Positions 50,549 through 59,558 of a stretch of DNA of 64,000 nt are shown here, in pieces (the first letter of the stretch is position 1; each line of letters begins with the position of its first letter). A program made the position numbers and the translations under genes. The DNA comes from Oscillospiraceae bacterium (GTDB taxonomy: Bacteria > Bacillota > Clostridia > Oscillospirales > Oscillospiraceae), in assembly GCA_910575265.1 (NCBI GenBank), contig CAJTEA010000001.1, positions 1 to 64,000 on the forward strand, written 5' to 3'. The notes under the pieces are model-generated. The model worked only from the letters and a program-made list of their open reading frames with translations, did no database searches and had not been told where the DNA came from.

Positions 50549-50585
50549 GGGCTCTGCCACAACTTGATATGCGGAGGTAACTTTT

Positions 50586-51851
50586 GTGGGTATTATTTTA
50601 CAACCCTTTGCCTGGCTGCTGCTGTTTTTCTATAACCTGTTCAGCAGCTACGGTATCGCGCTGATCCTCTTTGCCATTGTGATCAAGCTGATCCTCTTTC
50701 CGGTCACGTTAAAGCAGAAAAAGAGCATGATCCAGACCACTATGCTTTCCGGCAAGATGCAGCAGCTGCAAAAGCAGTACGGCAAGGACAGAGAGCGCTA
50801 TAATCTTGAGCTCCAGAAGCTCTATGAGAAGGAGAAGGTCAACCCCATGGGGGGCTGTGTCTGGTCCCTGATCCCCATGGTTGTGCTGATCCTTCTGTAC
50901 AGCATCATCCGTTACCCCCTGACCTATTTCATGGGCATGTCTGACGATCAGATCCAGACATTGGCCGCGCAGCTTAACTGGTCTGATGTGGCGGTTTCCA
51001 GCGGCTGGGTGACGGCGGCGGTGATGGAGAAGGCGGAGGGCCTGTTCCAGAATGGCGCTTACAACCAGCTGTATCTGCTGTCCCTGGTCACCAGGGAAAA
51101 TCTGGCCTCCCTCCAAAGCGCCGTCGGGGCGGAGGGTCTGTTCGTCATGAACTTCCAGTTTTTAGGGATTGACTTGTCCAACATCCCAGACTGGAAATTC
51201 TGGGCGGACGGTATCAGCCCGAACTCCATTGGGCTGTTTATCCTGCCGCTGATCTCCACCGGGGTATCCTTCCTGTCCATGAAGGTCTCTATGGCCACCA
51301 ATCAGATGAATAAGCAGGTTGAGAACAAGCAGATGGACAGCACGAACAGGATGATGATGTGGATGATGCCCCTCATGTCCCTGTGGATCGGTTTTACTGT
51401 CCCGGCTGGTCTGTCCATTTACTGGATTACTCAGTATTTTGTCTCTATGCTCCAGGAAGTTATCTGCGGCAAGATGCTGAAAAAGGATTACGAGGCCGCC
51501 CGGGAGGCCGCCGCCAAGCGGGAGGCTGAGGAGAAGGAAGAGGAGAAGCGCCGCAAGGAGGAGGCCCGTCTGGAGCGCCAGCGGCGGATCGAGGAGGAAA
51601 AGAAGAACCGCGGCAAAAAGAAGCCCGCCCAGAAAAAGGACGCCGAACCTGACCAGGAAGGCGTGAACCGGGAGGACAGCCGGGAGGGCATCCGCGCCTA
51701 CGCCAGGGGCCGGGCCTATATTCCCAACCGTTATGGCGGCGTGACCCCTTATACTGACCCCAATCAGCTGTTCCATGCCATTGAGGCCGCCGAGGCGGCG
51801 AAGAAGGGCAAAAAGAAGTCCAAGACTAAGGATGACAAAAAGGAGGGCTAA
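50586..51851 (+). CDS. yidC: membrane protein insertase YidC/Oxa1 family
   Basis: 421 residues from GTG (GGAGG eight bases upstream). Five membrane segments, including FSSYGIALILFAIVIKLIL and the conserved QKKSMIQTTMLSGKMQQLQK loop; the hydrophilic-groove Arg family feature lies in the first region. A long basic and acidic tail (about residues 295-421, e.g. KREAEEKEEEKRRKEEARL) may bind ribosomes. It inserts membrane proteins alone or with Sec. Of the two Gram-positive paralogues, the place in this block is typical for the main copy. Confidence 0.95.
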   Translation: MGIILQPFAWLLLFFYNLFSSYGIALILFAIVIKLILFPVTLKQKKSMIQTTMLSGKMQQLQKQYGKDRERYNLELQKLYEKEKVNPMGGCVWSLIPMVVLILLYSIIRYPLTYFMGMSDDQIQTLAAQLNWSDVAVSSGWVTAAVMEKAEGLFQNGAYNQLYLLSLVTRENLASLQSAVGAEGLFVMNFQFLGIDLSNIPDWKFWADGISPNSIGLFILPLISTGVSFLSMKVSMATNQMNKQVENKQMDSTNRMMMWMMPLMSLWIGFTVPAGLSIYWITQYFVSMLQEVICGKMLKKDYEAAREAAAKREAEEKEEEKRRKEEARLERQRRIEEEKKNRGKKKPAQKKDAEPDQEGVNREDSREGIRAYARGRAYIPNRYGGVTPYTDPNQLFHAIEAAEAAKKGKKKSKTKDDKKEG

Positions 51852-51854
51852 GGG

Positions 51855-52838
51855 ATGTTAAAATGGATTGAAACTACCGGACGCTCCGAGGAGGACGCCA
51901 TTTCCGCCGCTCTGTTTCAGCTGGGGCTGGAACGGGACGACGTGTCCGTGGAGGTGATTGAGCGGGCTAAGTCCGGCTTTCTGGGATTTGGAAGCAATCC
52001 GGCCAAGGTCCGGGTGAGCTATAACGAGGTGGACGGCAAGCCCTGCTCCATCAATGACGAGCCTTTGGAGAAGGAGCCCCCCAAAGCCGCGCCCAAGCAG
52101 GAGAAGCAGGTTCCCCAGCCCGCGGCGGAAGAGGTGGTTATTCCCGCCTCCAGACCGTTGCCTGAGGCTGTGAAAAAACAGGCCCCCGCCGCTCCGGTGG
52201 CGGAGGAGACCATCCTTACCGCCAAACCGGGTATGGCCCCCCCTAAAAAAAGCCAGCGCCGGGACCGGCCCCGCCGACAGGAAAACCGTGTTCAGGAGGG
52301 CGACGAGGTGCTGATTGGCAGTACCCCCAAACCCGTGACACGGGAGCCTGTAACCATGGAACCGGTAAGCCCGGACGATGAAAAGGCCAATCACATTCGC
52401 TCGTTCCTGACCGGCCTGATGGAGCATCTCAACGTGCAGGCGGCTCCGGAAATTTTTGTCACCAGCGAGGGCAACTATAAGGTGGTCCTTCAGGGCCAGG
52501 ACCTGGGCCCCATCATTGGCCGCCGGGGTGAGACGCTGGACGCCATCCAGCAGCTGACCAGCTATACTGTCAACCGGGGTCAGTCCAAGCGGGTGCGTAT
52601 CCATGTGGACGCCGAGGGCTACCGGGCCAAACGGGAGGAATCCCTCCAGCGTCTGGCTGTGAAGGTGGCGGGCAAGGTAGTCAAGTACCGTAAGAACATG
52701 ACCCTGGAGCCTATGAACGCCTACGAGCGCCATGTGATCCACACCGCGCTTCAGGACTACAAGGGTGTCACCACCTATTCCACCGGTGTGGAGCCCAACC
52801 GCCGCACCGTGGTGGCCTACGCCCCCCATCAGAAATAA
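51855..52838 (+). CDS. jag: RNA-binding protein KhpB/Jag
   Basis: 327 residues: Jag_N domain (MLKWIETTGRSEEDAISAAL to VRVSYNEV, 1-55), a long proline-rich linker (60-165), KH domain (VVLQGQDLGPIIGRRGETLD, about 205-245) and R3H domain (EPMNAYERHVIHTALQDYKG, about 275-327). With KhpA it binds many small RNAs and affects wall growth. It starts 3 bases after yidC and ends at a terminator. Confidence 0.95.
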   Translation: MLKWIETTGRSEEDAISAALFQLGLERDDVSVEVIERAKSGFLGFGSNPAKVRVSYNEVDGKPCSINDEPLEKEPPKAAPKQEKQVPQPAAEEVVIPASRPLPEAVKKQAPAAPVAEETILTAKPGMAPPKKSQRRDRPRRQENRVQEGDEVLIGSTPKPVTREPVTMEPVSPDDEKANHIRSFLTGLMEHLNVQAAPEIFVTSEGNYKVVLQGQDLGPIIGRRGETLDAIQQLTSYTVNRGQSKRVRIHVDAEGYRAKREESLQRLAVKVAGKVVKYRKNMTLEPMNAYERHVIHTALQDYKGVTTYSTGVEPNRRTVVAYAPHQK

Positions 52839-52844
52839 TTTGTC

Positions 52845-52874
52845 AGGCGGAAGGGAAGCCCCTTCCGCCTTTTT
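52845..52874 (+). terminator. terminator of the rpmH-jag block
   Basis: Eleven-base perfect stem AGGCGGAAGGG / CCCTTCCGCCT, four-base loop, TTTTT. It precedes the decarboxylase-family gene. Confidence 0.85.
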
Positions 52875-52886
52875 GGAGGGAATCCC

Positions 52887-54245
52887 ATGCCTACACCCCT
52901 TTATGACGCCCTGCGGAAATACGCGGACCGGGAGCCTGTCCGGTATCACATGCCGGGACACAAAGGCCGACCCTTTCCTCCCGCGGACCTGAAATGGCTG
53001 GCCCCCATCGACGTGACCGAGCTGCCTGAGACGGGCAACCTCTACGAGGCCGGGGAGCCTTTTGACTCCGCCCAGGCCCTGTGGGCGGAGCTGTTCGGCT
53101 TTGACCAGTGCCAGTTCCTTACCGGCGGATCCACCATGGGGGTTCACACCGGACTGGCCCTGTGCTGCCGGCCGGGGGGCAAAATACTGATGGACCGCGG
53201 CTGCCACCGGTCGGCCTTCAACGCCTTGGCGCTGCTGGATCTGGAGCCAGTGTGGCTGGAGCGGTCCTGGCTGAGTTCGGAAAATCTGCCGGGGCCCATT
53301 TCCCCGGAAAATGTGGAGAGGGCGCTGGAACAGGACCCGGAGATCAAAACAGTTTGTATAACTACTCCAACATATGCCGGTGTGTTGTCAAATGTTGGGG
53401 TCATATCCCGTATCGTACACAGGCATGGCGGAACACTTTTTGTAGACGGAGCTCATGGGGCTCACCTGCCTTTTTTGGGGCTGGAGCCCTTCTGGGGAGC
53501 GGACGCGGTAGTGGTCTCCGCCCATAAGACCCTTCCCGCTATGGGCCAGTCCGCTCTGCTCTTCGCGAGCGGCTTCGACCCGGACCTGACGCGGCGGACC
53601 GCGTCTATTTTTGGTACTTCCAGCCCCTCCTATCCTATAATGGCCTCTCTGGATGTGGTGCGGGACTGGATGGTGAATTGGGGGGCGGAAAAGTATCAGC
53701 GGGTTGCTGTGCGGACGGCGCGGCTGCGGCAGAAGTTTCCCAGCCTGAGCGATAGGCCGTATCGGGGGTTCTCTCTGGACCCAACCCGCTTTGTGCTGAA
53801 GGTAAAAAACGGCCCCGCTTTTGTCCAGGCTCTGAGACAGCATGGGTATATTCCGGAGATGGAGGACGGAGGCCATGTGGTGTTTATCTGCGCCGCCCAG
53901 GACAGCGCCGGGGATTTTGACCGGCTGGAGAGGGTTTTGGAGGAGCTGCGCGGGCAGATGGGGGACTGTCCGCCTGTTCCGGCGCCGCCCATCCCGAAGC
54001 GGGTGATCTCCCCCCGGCAGGCCCTTTTTGCTTTCAGCCGGACGCGGTCTCTGGAGGACTGTGAGGGGGAGATTGCCGCTTGTCAGATCGCCCCCTATCC
54101 GCCTGGTGTGCCTGTGTTGGCCCCCGGAGAACAAATTTCAAAAAAAGAGCTGGCCTATTTGCGGAGAATAGGGTATAATATGCAGACAGTAGTACGAGTG
54201 ATAAGTGAGGGGTCCTATGGAGCTTTCAGCGTTGACCGGAAATGA
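52887..54245 (+). CDS. Orn/Lys/Arg decarboxylase-family PLP protein (YaaO-like)
   Basis: 452 residues. HMPGHKGRPFPP near the N-terminus, TGGSTMGVHTGLAL, DRGCHRSAFNALAL, VDGAHGAHLPFLG and the PLP lysine in VVVSAHKTLPAMGQSA are family landmarks, and EGEIAACQIAPYPPGVPVLAPGE closes the fold. Members without the N-terminal wing, like this one, are arginine or lysine decarboxylases in polyamine synthesis or of unknown specificity. In Bacillus, yaaO also lies just before tmk/holB, so placement agrees. It overlaps the holB start by 29 bases. Confidence 0.9.
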   Translation: MPTPLYDALRKYADREPVRYHMPGHKGRPFPPADLKWLAPIDVTELPETGNLYEAGEPFDSAQALWAELFGFDQCQFLTGGSTMGVHTGLALCCRPGGKILMDRGCHRSAFNALALLDLEPVWLERSWLSSENLPGPISPENVERALEQDPEIKTVCITTPTYAGVLSNVGVISRIVHRHGGTLFVDGAHGAHLPFLGLEPFWGADAVVVSAHKTLPAMGQSALLFASGFDPDLTRRTASIFGTSSPSYPIMASLDVVRDWMVNWGAEKYQRVAVRTARLRQKFPSLSDRPYRGFSLDPTRFVLKVKNGPAFVQALRQHGYIPEMEDGGHVVFICAAQDSAGDFDRLERVLEELRGQMGDCPPVPAPPIPKRVISPRQALFAFSRTRSLEDCEGEIAACQIAPYPPGVPVLAPGEQISKKELAYLRRIGYNMQTVVRVISEGSYGAFSVDRK

Positions 54246-55050
54246 GCGGTTAAAGGAACAGCTTTCCCAGCGGGAGAGCGGGCGGGGGCTCTCTCACGCC
54301 TATATTATTTCCGGACCAGCTGGTTCCGGGCGGCATACCCTGGCCCGGCTGCTGGCGGCGGGGATGCTGTGTACCTCCCGGGGGGAGCGGCCCTGCGGCA
54401 AATGCGGCCCCTGTATCAAAGTGAGCAGGGGGCTCCATCCCGACCTGTCTGTGATCACCGGGCCAGGGGAGGGAAAACCCATTGCGGTGGATCAGGTGCG
54501 CGCCCTGCGCTCCGATGCCTACGTTCGGCCCAATGAGGGGGAGCGGAAGATATACCTCCTGGAAGAGGCGGATCAGATGAACCCTTCCGCTCAGAACGCC
54601 ATGCTCAAGCTGCTGGAGGAGGGACCGCCCTACGCCGCCTTTCTGTTGATGGCCCGGAACGCGGGAGGCCTGCTTCAGACGGTGCGCTCCCGGTGTGAGG
54701 AGCTGACCCTGACGCCGGCGGGACAGCCGGAGGAAGCCGCTTCCGACAGGGAACGGCAGGCGGTGGTGGAAAAGCTGGCCTCCGCGCTGGAGCGGGCCGG
54801 GGAGCTGGAGCTGTTTGAGGCGGTTATGTCCCTGGAGGGCAAGCGGGCGGAGCTGTCCGTTTTGCTGGACGCTCTGGAGAGCGAGCTGGGCGCCCGTGCC
54901 GCCCGGGGGGGAGACCGGCGCCGTCTGCTGCGGGCGACGGAGCTGGTGAACCGGCTGCGGGAGGCCGCGCGGCTGAACGTCAGCGCCGGTCAGCTGGCCG
55001 GCTGGCTGTGCGCTGGGATGTTTGAGCCTTTAGAACTTGCAATTGTTTGA
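54217..55050 (+). CDS. holB: DNA polymerase III delta-prime subunit
   Basis: 277 residues. SHAYIISGPAGSGRHTLARL replaces the Walker A lysine with Arg-His, as in delta-prime proteins that do not hydrolyse ATP; CGKCGPC is the zinc-binding cluster; LLEEADQMNPSAQNAMLKLL is the signature block. It is part of the clamp loader. Start 54217 follows GTGAGGGG; three codons upstream is an alternative. Followed 13 bases later by ricT, as in many Firmicutes. Confidence 0.93.
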   Translation: MELSALTGNERLKEQLSQRESGRGLSHAYIISGPAGSGRHTLARLLAAGMLCTSRGERPCGKCGPCIKVSRGLHPDLSVITGPGEGKPIAVDQVRALRSDAYVRPNEGERKIYLLEEADQMNPSAQNAMLKLLEEGPPYAAFLLMARNAGGLLQTVRSRCEELTLTPAGQPEEAASDRERQAVVEKLASALERAGELELFEAVMSLEGKRAELSVLLDALESELGARAARGGDRRRLLRATELVNRLREAARLNVSAGQLAGWLCAGMFEPLELAIV

Positions 55051-55063
55051 GGAGAAAATACCT

Positions 55064-56251
55064 ATGGTAGAAATTATCAGCGTTCGATTCAAAAGCGGCG
55101 GAAAGGAATATTACTTCAACCCCAACGGCATTCAGTTTGAGGTGGGAGATGGAGTGATTGTAGAAACCACCCGGGGGACTGAGTATGCCCAGTGTATTCG
55201 GGGGAACAACCTGATTGATGAGATTGAGCTCACCGCTCCTCTGCGCCCGGTGGTGCGGATGGCCACGGCGGAGGACCTCAAGCTGCTGGAGCGGAACCGG
55301 GAGCGGGAAAAGCACGCCCTGTCCGTTTGTCAGCAGAAGGTTGCCGAGCACGGTCTGGATATGAAGCTGGTCCGCTGCGAGTACAATTTTGACGGCAGTA
55401 AAATTATGTTCTTTTTTACCTCCGAGGGCCGGGTGGACTTCCGGGCTCTGGTGAAGGATCTGGCCGGAGCCCTCCACGCCCGCATCGAGCTGCGGCAGAT
55501 TGGCGTCCGGGATGAGGCTAAAATGCTGGGGGGACTGGGTATTTGCGGAAAGCCCTTCTGCTGCTCTCAGTTTTTGGAGGAATTTCAGCCTGTTTCCATC
55601 AAGATGGCCAAAACTCAGAATCTGTCCCTCAATCCAACCAAGATCTCCGGCACCTGTGGACGGCTGATGTGCTGTCTGAAATACGAGCAGGAGGCCTATG
55701 AGGATCTGGTGAAGCGAGCCCCCAAGCAGGAGTCTTTTGTGGAAACTCCAGACGGGGCGGGAACGGTGTGCGGCGTCAATCTTCTTCGTCAGACCGCCCA
55801 GGTACGGCTGGAGTCCGATCCGGATACTCCGAAATGCTATCACAACTGTGAGCTGTGCGTGATTCGCAGCGGGAAGGGCAGGCGGCCCGAGGGCTATGTG
55901 GAGCCCCCTCTGGAGGAGTTGGCCAAGCTTCGCCGCCAGGAGGAGGACGGTCCCGCCAAGGTGACGGAGGAGGCCTCGCTGGCCGCGGCCATTGAGGCGG
56001 CGTTTCCCAGCCGGGCGAACAGAGAGGAGCGGCCTTCGGGCCAGGAGGGGCGGGAGGACCGTAAGCCTAACCGCCGGAACCGCCGCCGCTCCAAGGGGGA
56101 GGGGGGACAGCGGCCCCCGGAGAGCGCCGCCCCCCAGGCTAAAGCGGATCAATCCGTCCAGAAGCGGCCGGAGGGCGGAGAGAATCGTCCTAATCGCCGC
56201 CGCCGCCGTCCAAAAGGGGGATGGGGAAAATCCTCCGCGCCCCAGGAGTGA
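55064..56251 (+). CDS. ricT: PSP1-domain protein RicT (YaaT) with Arg-rich tail
   Basis: 395 residues; the core (about 1-285) is the PSP1 domain with ICGKPFCCSQFL and TCGRLMCCLKYE, whose cysteines hold Fe-S clusters in the Bacillus RicA-RicF-RicT complex. It also affects RNase Y, sporulation and biofilm there. The last ~110 residues are a low-complexity, basic tail (RRNRRRSKGEGG, RPNRRRRRPKGG) not found in Bacillus RicT and probably RNA-binding. GAGGAG precedes start 55064. Position after holB is standard. Confidence 0.93.
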   Translation: MVEIISVRFKSGGKEYYFNPNGIQFEVGDGVIVETTRGTEYAQCIRGNNLIDEIELTAPLRPVVRMATAEDLKLLERNREREKHALSVCQQKVAEHGLDMKLVRCEYNFDGSKIMFFFTSEGRVDFRALVKDLAGALHARIELRQIGVRDEAKMLGGLGICGKPFCCSQFLEEFQPVSIKMAKTQNLSLNPTKISGTCGRLMCCLKYEQEAYEDLVKRAPKQESFVETPDGAGTVCGVNLLRQTAQVRLESDPDTPKCYHNCELCVIRSGKGRRPEGYVEPPLEELAKLRRQEEDGPAKVTEEASLAAAIEAAFPSRANREERPSGQEGREDRKPNRRNRRRSKGEGGQRPPESAAPQAKADQSVQKRPEGGENRPNRRRRRPKGGWGKSSAPQE

Positions 56252-56306
56252 CGCGAACAGGAGCCCGGACGTGTGATCACGGCCGGGCTTTGATTTTGAA
56301 AGGGAA

Positions 56307-57263
56307 GTGAGCGTATTGGCTGGATTTTTGAATGCCCTGTCGGCCTGTCTGGTCCTGTTGATGCTGATGGCGGTGGGTTATTTTATGGGGGCAAAGGGCT
56401 GGATGACCCTTCGGGAAAAGAGCTTTGTCAGTAAGTACATCGTCAATATTGCGGTACCCTGCAACTGTGTGGTTGGGCTGTTGAACAATCTGGATCGAAA
56501 CAGTCTGGCCCAGGCCGGCGGTATGATGGCCATTGGGGTGCTTTCAGTAATCATAACGGTGTTGGCCTCGGCGGGAGTGGCGGTGCTGCTCCGCCTGTCC
56601 CATGAGCGGTGGGGCGTCTTTGTTGCCATGGCGGGTTTTTCCAACACGCTGTTTATTGGAATCCCTGTATGTACTCAGCTTTTCGGGGAAGAAAGCATGC
56701 CCTATATTATGCTTTACTATATTGGACATACCAGCCTGATGCAGTCGGTTGGCGTGATGTTGCTGGAGCGGGCGGGGGCCAGGCCGGGACAGAAGAGCGG
56801 TGTGGTCCAGTTTTTGAAGGATGTGTTTCTCAAGCCGCCGATTCTTTCGGTAATGTTTTCCATTTTGATGCTGATACTGGGAGTGAAGCTGCCGGACCCC
56901 CTGATGCGCTTCGCCGATTATATCAGCGGCTCGGTATCTCCCCTGGCCCTGATCTACTGCGGCTTTATCGTCTATGAGGTGGGGCTGAAGAACCTGCGTC
57001 TTTTGCGGGGGCTGCCCACAATGCTGGTGATGCGCCTGGTGATCGCGCCTGTCATTTCCCTGAGCTGCTGTTCCCTGCTGGGGATGGAGGGGCTGCCTCT
57101 CCAGGTCTTTGTGGTGGAGAGCGCCCTGCCTGTGGTCAGTCAGGTGACTGTGATGGCTGGAGCCTTTGGCGCGGATGAGAAGTACGCCGCTACCGGGGCC
57201 TGTCTGTCCATTTTGGGCAGCTTTGTTACAATTCCCGTTTTGATGTTGATTTTAGGCGGATAG
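56307..57263 (+). CDS. AEC-family (auxin efflux carrier-like) transporter
   Basis: 318 residues, ten membrane segments in two inverted halves, the usual AEC layout: GYFMGAKGWMTLREKSFVSKY near the start, NIAVPCNCVVGLL, and VFVVESALPVVSQVTVMAGAFG near the end. It likely exports a small organic acid or amine, or auxin-like compounds; the substrate is not predictable. GTG start at 56307; a TTG three codons later is possible. Followed 15 bases later by another efflux-type membrane protein. Confidence 0.88.
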   Translation: MSVLAGFLNALSACLVLLMLMAVGYFMGAKGWMTLREKSFVSKYIVNIAVPCNCVVGLLNNLDRNSLAQAGGMMAIGVLSVIITVLASAGVAVLLRLSHERWGVFVAMAGFSNTLFIGIPVCTQLFGEESMPYIMLYYIGHTSLMQSVGVMLLERAGARPGQKSGVVQFLKDVFLKPPILSVMFSILMLILGVKLPDPLMRFADYISGSVSPLALIYCGFIVYEVGLKNLRLLRGLPTMLVMRLVIAPVISLSCCSLLGMEGLPLQVFVVESALPVVSQVTVMAGAFGADEKYAATGACLSILGSFVTIPVLMLILGG

Positions 57264-57278
57264 GGAGGCGGCTTTGCT

Positions 57279-58331
57279 GTGTGGATGCTGCTGACTTTGG
57301 CGGCGGCGCTGGGAACCGGGCTTCTGGTATATAAGTTGAAGGTACCCGGCGGGATGCTGGTGGGCGCCATTCTGGGGGCGGCTCTGCTGAACATTGTGAC
57401 TGGCCAGGCTTTTATCTATTCCCAGACCAGGGTGCTGGCTCAGGCTCTCACCGGAGCCTACATCGGCTGCATGATGACCCGGGAGGATGTGCGCCGGCTG
57501 CCCGGCCTGATCCGGCCCTATCTGTTTGTGCTGACCAGTCTGTTCGGGCTGAATCTGGGGATGGCCGCTGTTTTTTTCTTTGTTACGGATCTGGATTTGC
57601 TCACCTGTCTGTTTTGCGCCGCTCCTGGCGGCATGTCGGATACTCCTCTGATTGCCATGGACATGGGGGCGGACGGCTCGGTGGTGGCGGTGATGCAGTT
57701 TGTGCGGATGCTCTTTGGGATGGGCTGTCTGCCCACGGTGATTCTTCTCTCTGACCGCTTTCTGGAGCCGGAGGTGGCGAAGGGGCTGGAAAGCAAGAAG
57801 GTTCAAATTCATGGGAAACCTCAGTCCAACCCCACCCTTCGGGGATTTCTTCCGGCCATGTGCCTGGCGGTGTCCGCGGCTGTTCTGGGAAAGCTGTCCG
57901 GGATACCGGCGGGAGCTCTATCCGCCGCGTTGATTGTCACCGCCGCTCTGAAGCTGAGCGGGAAGTGTTCCAGAATGCCCCTGTGGCTGCGCCGGGCGGC
58001 GCAGATAGTCTCCGGGTGCTGTATCGGGTCAGGAATTACCCGGGCGCAGGTTGCTGGAATGAAGCGGCTGGCTCTGCCGGCGGTGGTTCTGTGCCTGGGC
58101 TATATGCTCTGCTGCGTGGGGATGGGGCTGCTGCTGTCCAGACGTTTCAGAATTCAGCCAAGGGAGGCGATGCTCACCCTCTCTCCGGCGGGAGCTACGG
58201 AAATGGCCCTGATTGCCGCCGATTTAGGGGTGGAGAGCGCCAATCTGGTGGTGCTTCAAATTTGCCGTCTGGTGGGTGTGTCACTGCTGTTTCCCCAGTT
58301 GTTTAACCTAATTGTAATATTGCTTGCGTAA
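57279..58331 (+). CDS. AbrB-family membrane transporter (putative ammonia monooxygenase-like)
   Basis: 350 residues, about ten membrane segments with an internal repeat: KVPGGMLVGAILGAALLNI in the first half and SGIPAGALSAALIVTAALKL in the second; CAAPGGMSDTPLIAMDMG and LSPAGATEMALIAADLGVES are paired family motifs. The E. coli AbrB name is historical; function is unproven. GTG start with GGGAGG upstream. Ends before a strong bidirectional terminator. Confidence 0.88.
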   Translation: MWMLLTLAAALGTGLLVYKLKVPGGMLVGAILGAALLNIVTGQAFIYSQTRVLAQALTGAYIGCMMTREDVRRLPGLIRPYLFVLTSLFGLNLGMAAVFFFVTDLDLLTCLFCAAPGGMSDTPLIAMDMGADGSVVAVMQFVRMLFGMGCLPTVILLSDRFLEPEVAKGLESKKVQIHGKPQSNPTLRGFLPAMCLAVSAAVLGKLSGIPAGALSAALIVTAALKLSGKCSRMPLWLRRAAQIVSGCCIGSGITRAQVAGMKRLALPAVVLCLGYMLCCVGMGLLLSRRFRIQPREAMLTLSPAGATEMALIAADLGVESANLVVLQICRLVGVSLLFPQLFNLIVILLA

Positions 58332-58337
58332 AATACA

Positions 58338-58366
58338 AAGAGGACCGCGGCGCGGTCCTCTTTTTT
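58338..58366. terminator. bidirectional terminator between AbrB-family gene and nagZ
   Basis: Perfect stem AAGAGGACCGC (58338-58348) / GCGGTCCTCTT (58352-58362), three-base loop, TTTTTT. Separates convergent genes. Confidence 0.9.
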
Positions 58367-59558
58367 ATGAAATCAATCCTAAATCATATTTCCAGCCCAG
58401 AACCCGGGAAACTGCTTCTTCGATCCGTTCCCGGGAGAGGGTTCCGTCTTTCAGCGCGGCGAGGACCTGGGGAATCTGGGTTTGAAAGTCGGTGGTAACC
58501 ACCATGTCGCTGCCCGCGGACAGGGCCAGAACGGCGGGAGACGCCCCACTGGTTCGGGCGTATTGGGTGATAGCGTCCATGACCAGGTCATCGGTGAGGG
58601 CGGGACCGTCAAAGCTCAGTTCTTCCCGGAGCAGCTTGTACACGGCGGGAGAGAGGGAGGCGGGACGGTCCGGGTCCAAAGCCTGAACGATGTTGTGGGA
58701 TACCAGCACGGCGGTGGTTCCGCCGCTGGCGTCGATGCCCGCCTGAAAGGGGAGAAAATCCTCTGTTTGAAAGCTATCCAGTGGACGGGTATCCAGGGCG
58801 GAGCCGGTGTGGGTGTCCCGGTTTGGTCCGTAGCCCGGGAAGTGCTTCAATACACTGCCCATGCCGTCCGTATCCATTTGGTCGACCACGGCGGAGATGT
58901 ACGCGCTGGTTTCCTTCGCGTCCCGGCCCAGGGCGCGGTCATAGATAAAGTCTCCAGGGTTTGTGGACAGATCGGCCACCGGGGCAAAGTTGACGTTGAT
59001 GCCCAGAGAGCGGAGCAGGGCGTCCTTTTCCCGGCAGTCCGCCAGAACGGCCTCCAGCCCGCCCTGCCTGTACAGCTGTTGAGGGGAGGCGAAGCGTTTG
59101 TCCCTCAGCTGGGGGTTGGAGCTCACCCGGACCACGGTGCCGCCCTCCTCGTCCACACCGATGAGGAGGGGAATGGAGGAGGAATCCTGATAGGCGGAGA
59201 TCTCCTCCTGGATTTGCTGGGCGGTTTTGTTTTTGAAATCCCGGCTAAACAGCAGATAGCCCCCCAGGTGATATTCCGCCGCTAGACCGGCTCCATTCCA
59301 GACAGGACAGCGGGCAAAAAAGAGTTGGCCCGCTTTCTCCTCATCTGTCATGGAGGACAGAAGCCTGTCGATTGTCTCCTGCCGGGGGTCTGGTTTCGGT
59401 TTTGGTTCTGGAAGCGTGACAGGTGAAAAAACAGACTGATCCTCCGGAGGAGGGGAGGGGGGAGGCGGGCTGCTTGCCGCCGGGGCGGGAGCGGGGGTGG
59501 AAGCGCACCCCGCCAGCAGCAGGACGGCGGTCAGCAGAGCGGTCAGATACCGTTTCAT
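58365..59558 (-). CDS. nagZ: beta-N-acetylhexosaminidase (GH3), lipoprotein
   Basis: 397 residues. Lipobox LLAGC (Cys near 18), a proline-rich linker (PPPPSPPPED), then the GH3 barrel. The catalytic region KHFPGYGPNRDTHTG contains the conserved Lys-His and the His/Asp dyad typical of GH3 N-acetylglucosaminidases, and DGPALTDDLVMDAI carries the nucleophile Asp. It removes GlcNAc from muropeptides on the cell surface as part of wall recycling. Overlaps aspS stop by four bases. Confidence 0.92.
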   Translation of the reverse strand: MKRYLTALLTAVLLLAGCASTPAPAPAASSPPPPSPPPEDQSVFSPVTLPEPKPKPDPRQETIDRLLSSMTDEEKAGQLFFARCPVWNGAGLAAEYHLGGYLLFSRDFKNKTAQQIQEEISAYQDSSSIPLLIGVDEEGGTVVRVSSNPQLRDKRFASPQQLYRQGGLEAVLADCREKDALLRSLGINVNFAPVADLSTNPGDFIYDRALGRDAKETSAYISAVVDQMDTDGMGSVLKHFPGYGPNRDTHTGSALDTRPLDSFQTEDFLPFQAGIDASGGTTAVLVSHNIVQALDPDRPASLSPAVYKLLREELSFDGPALTDDLVMDAITQYARTSGASPAVLALSAGSDMVVTTDFQTQIPQVLAALKDGTLSRERIEEAVSRVLGWKYDLGLIS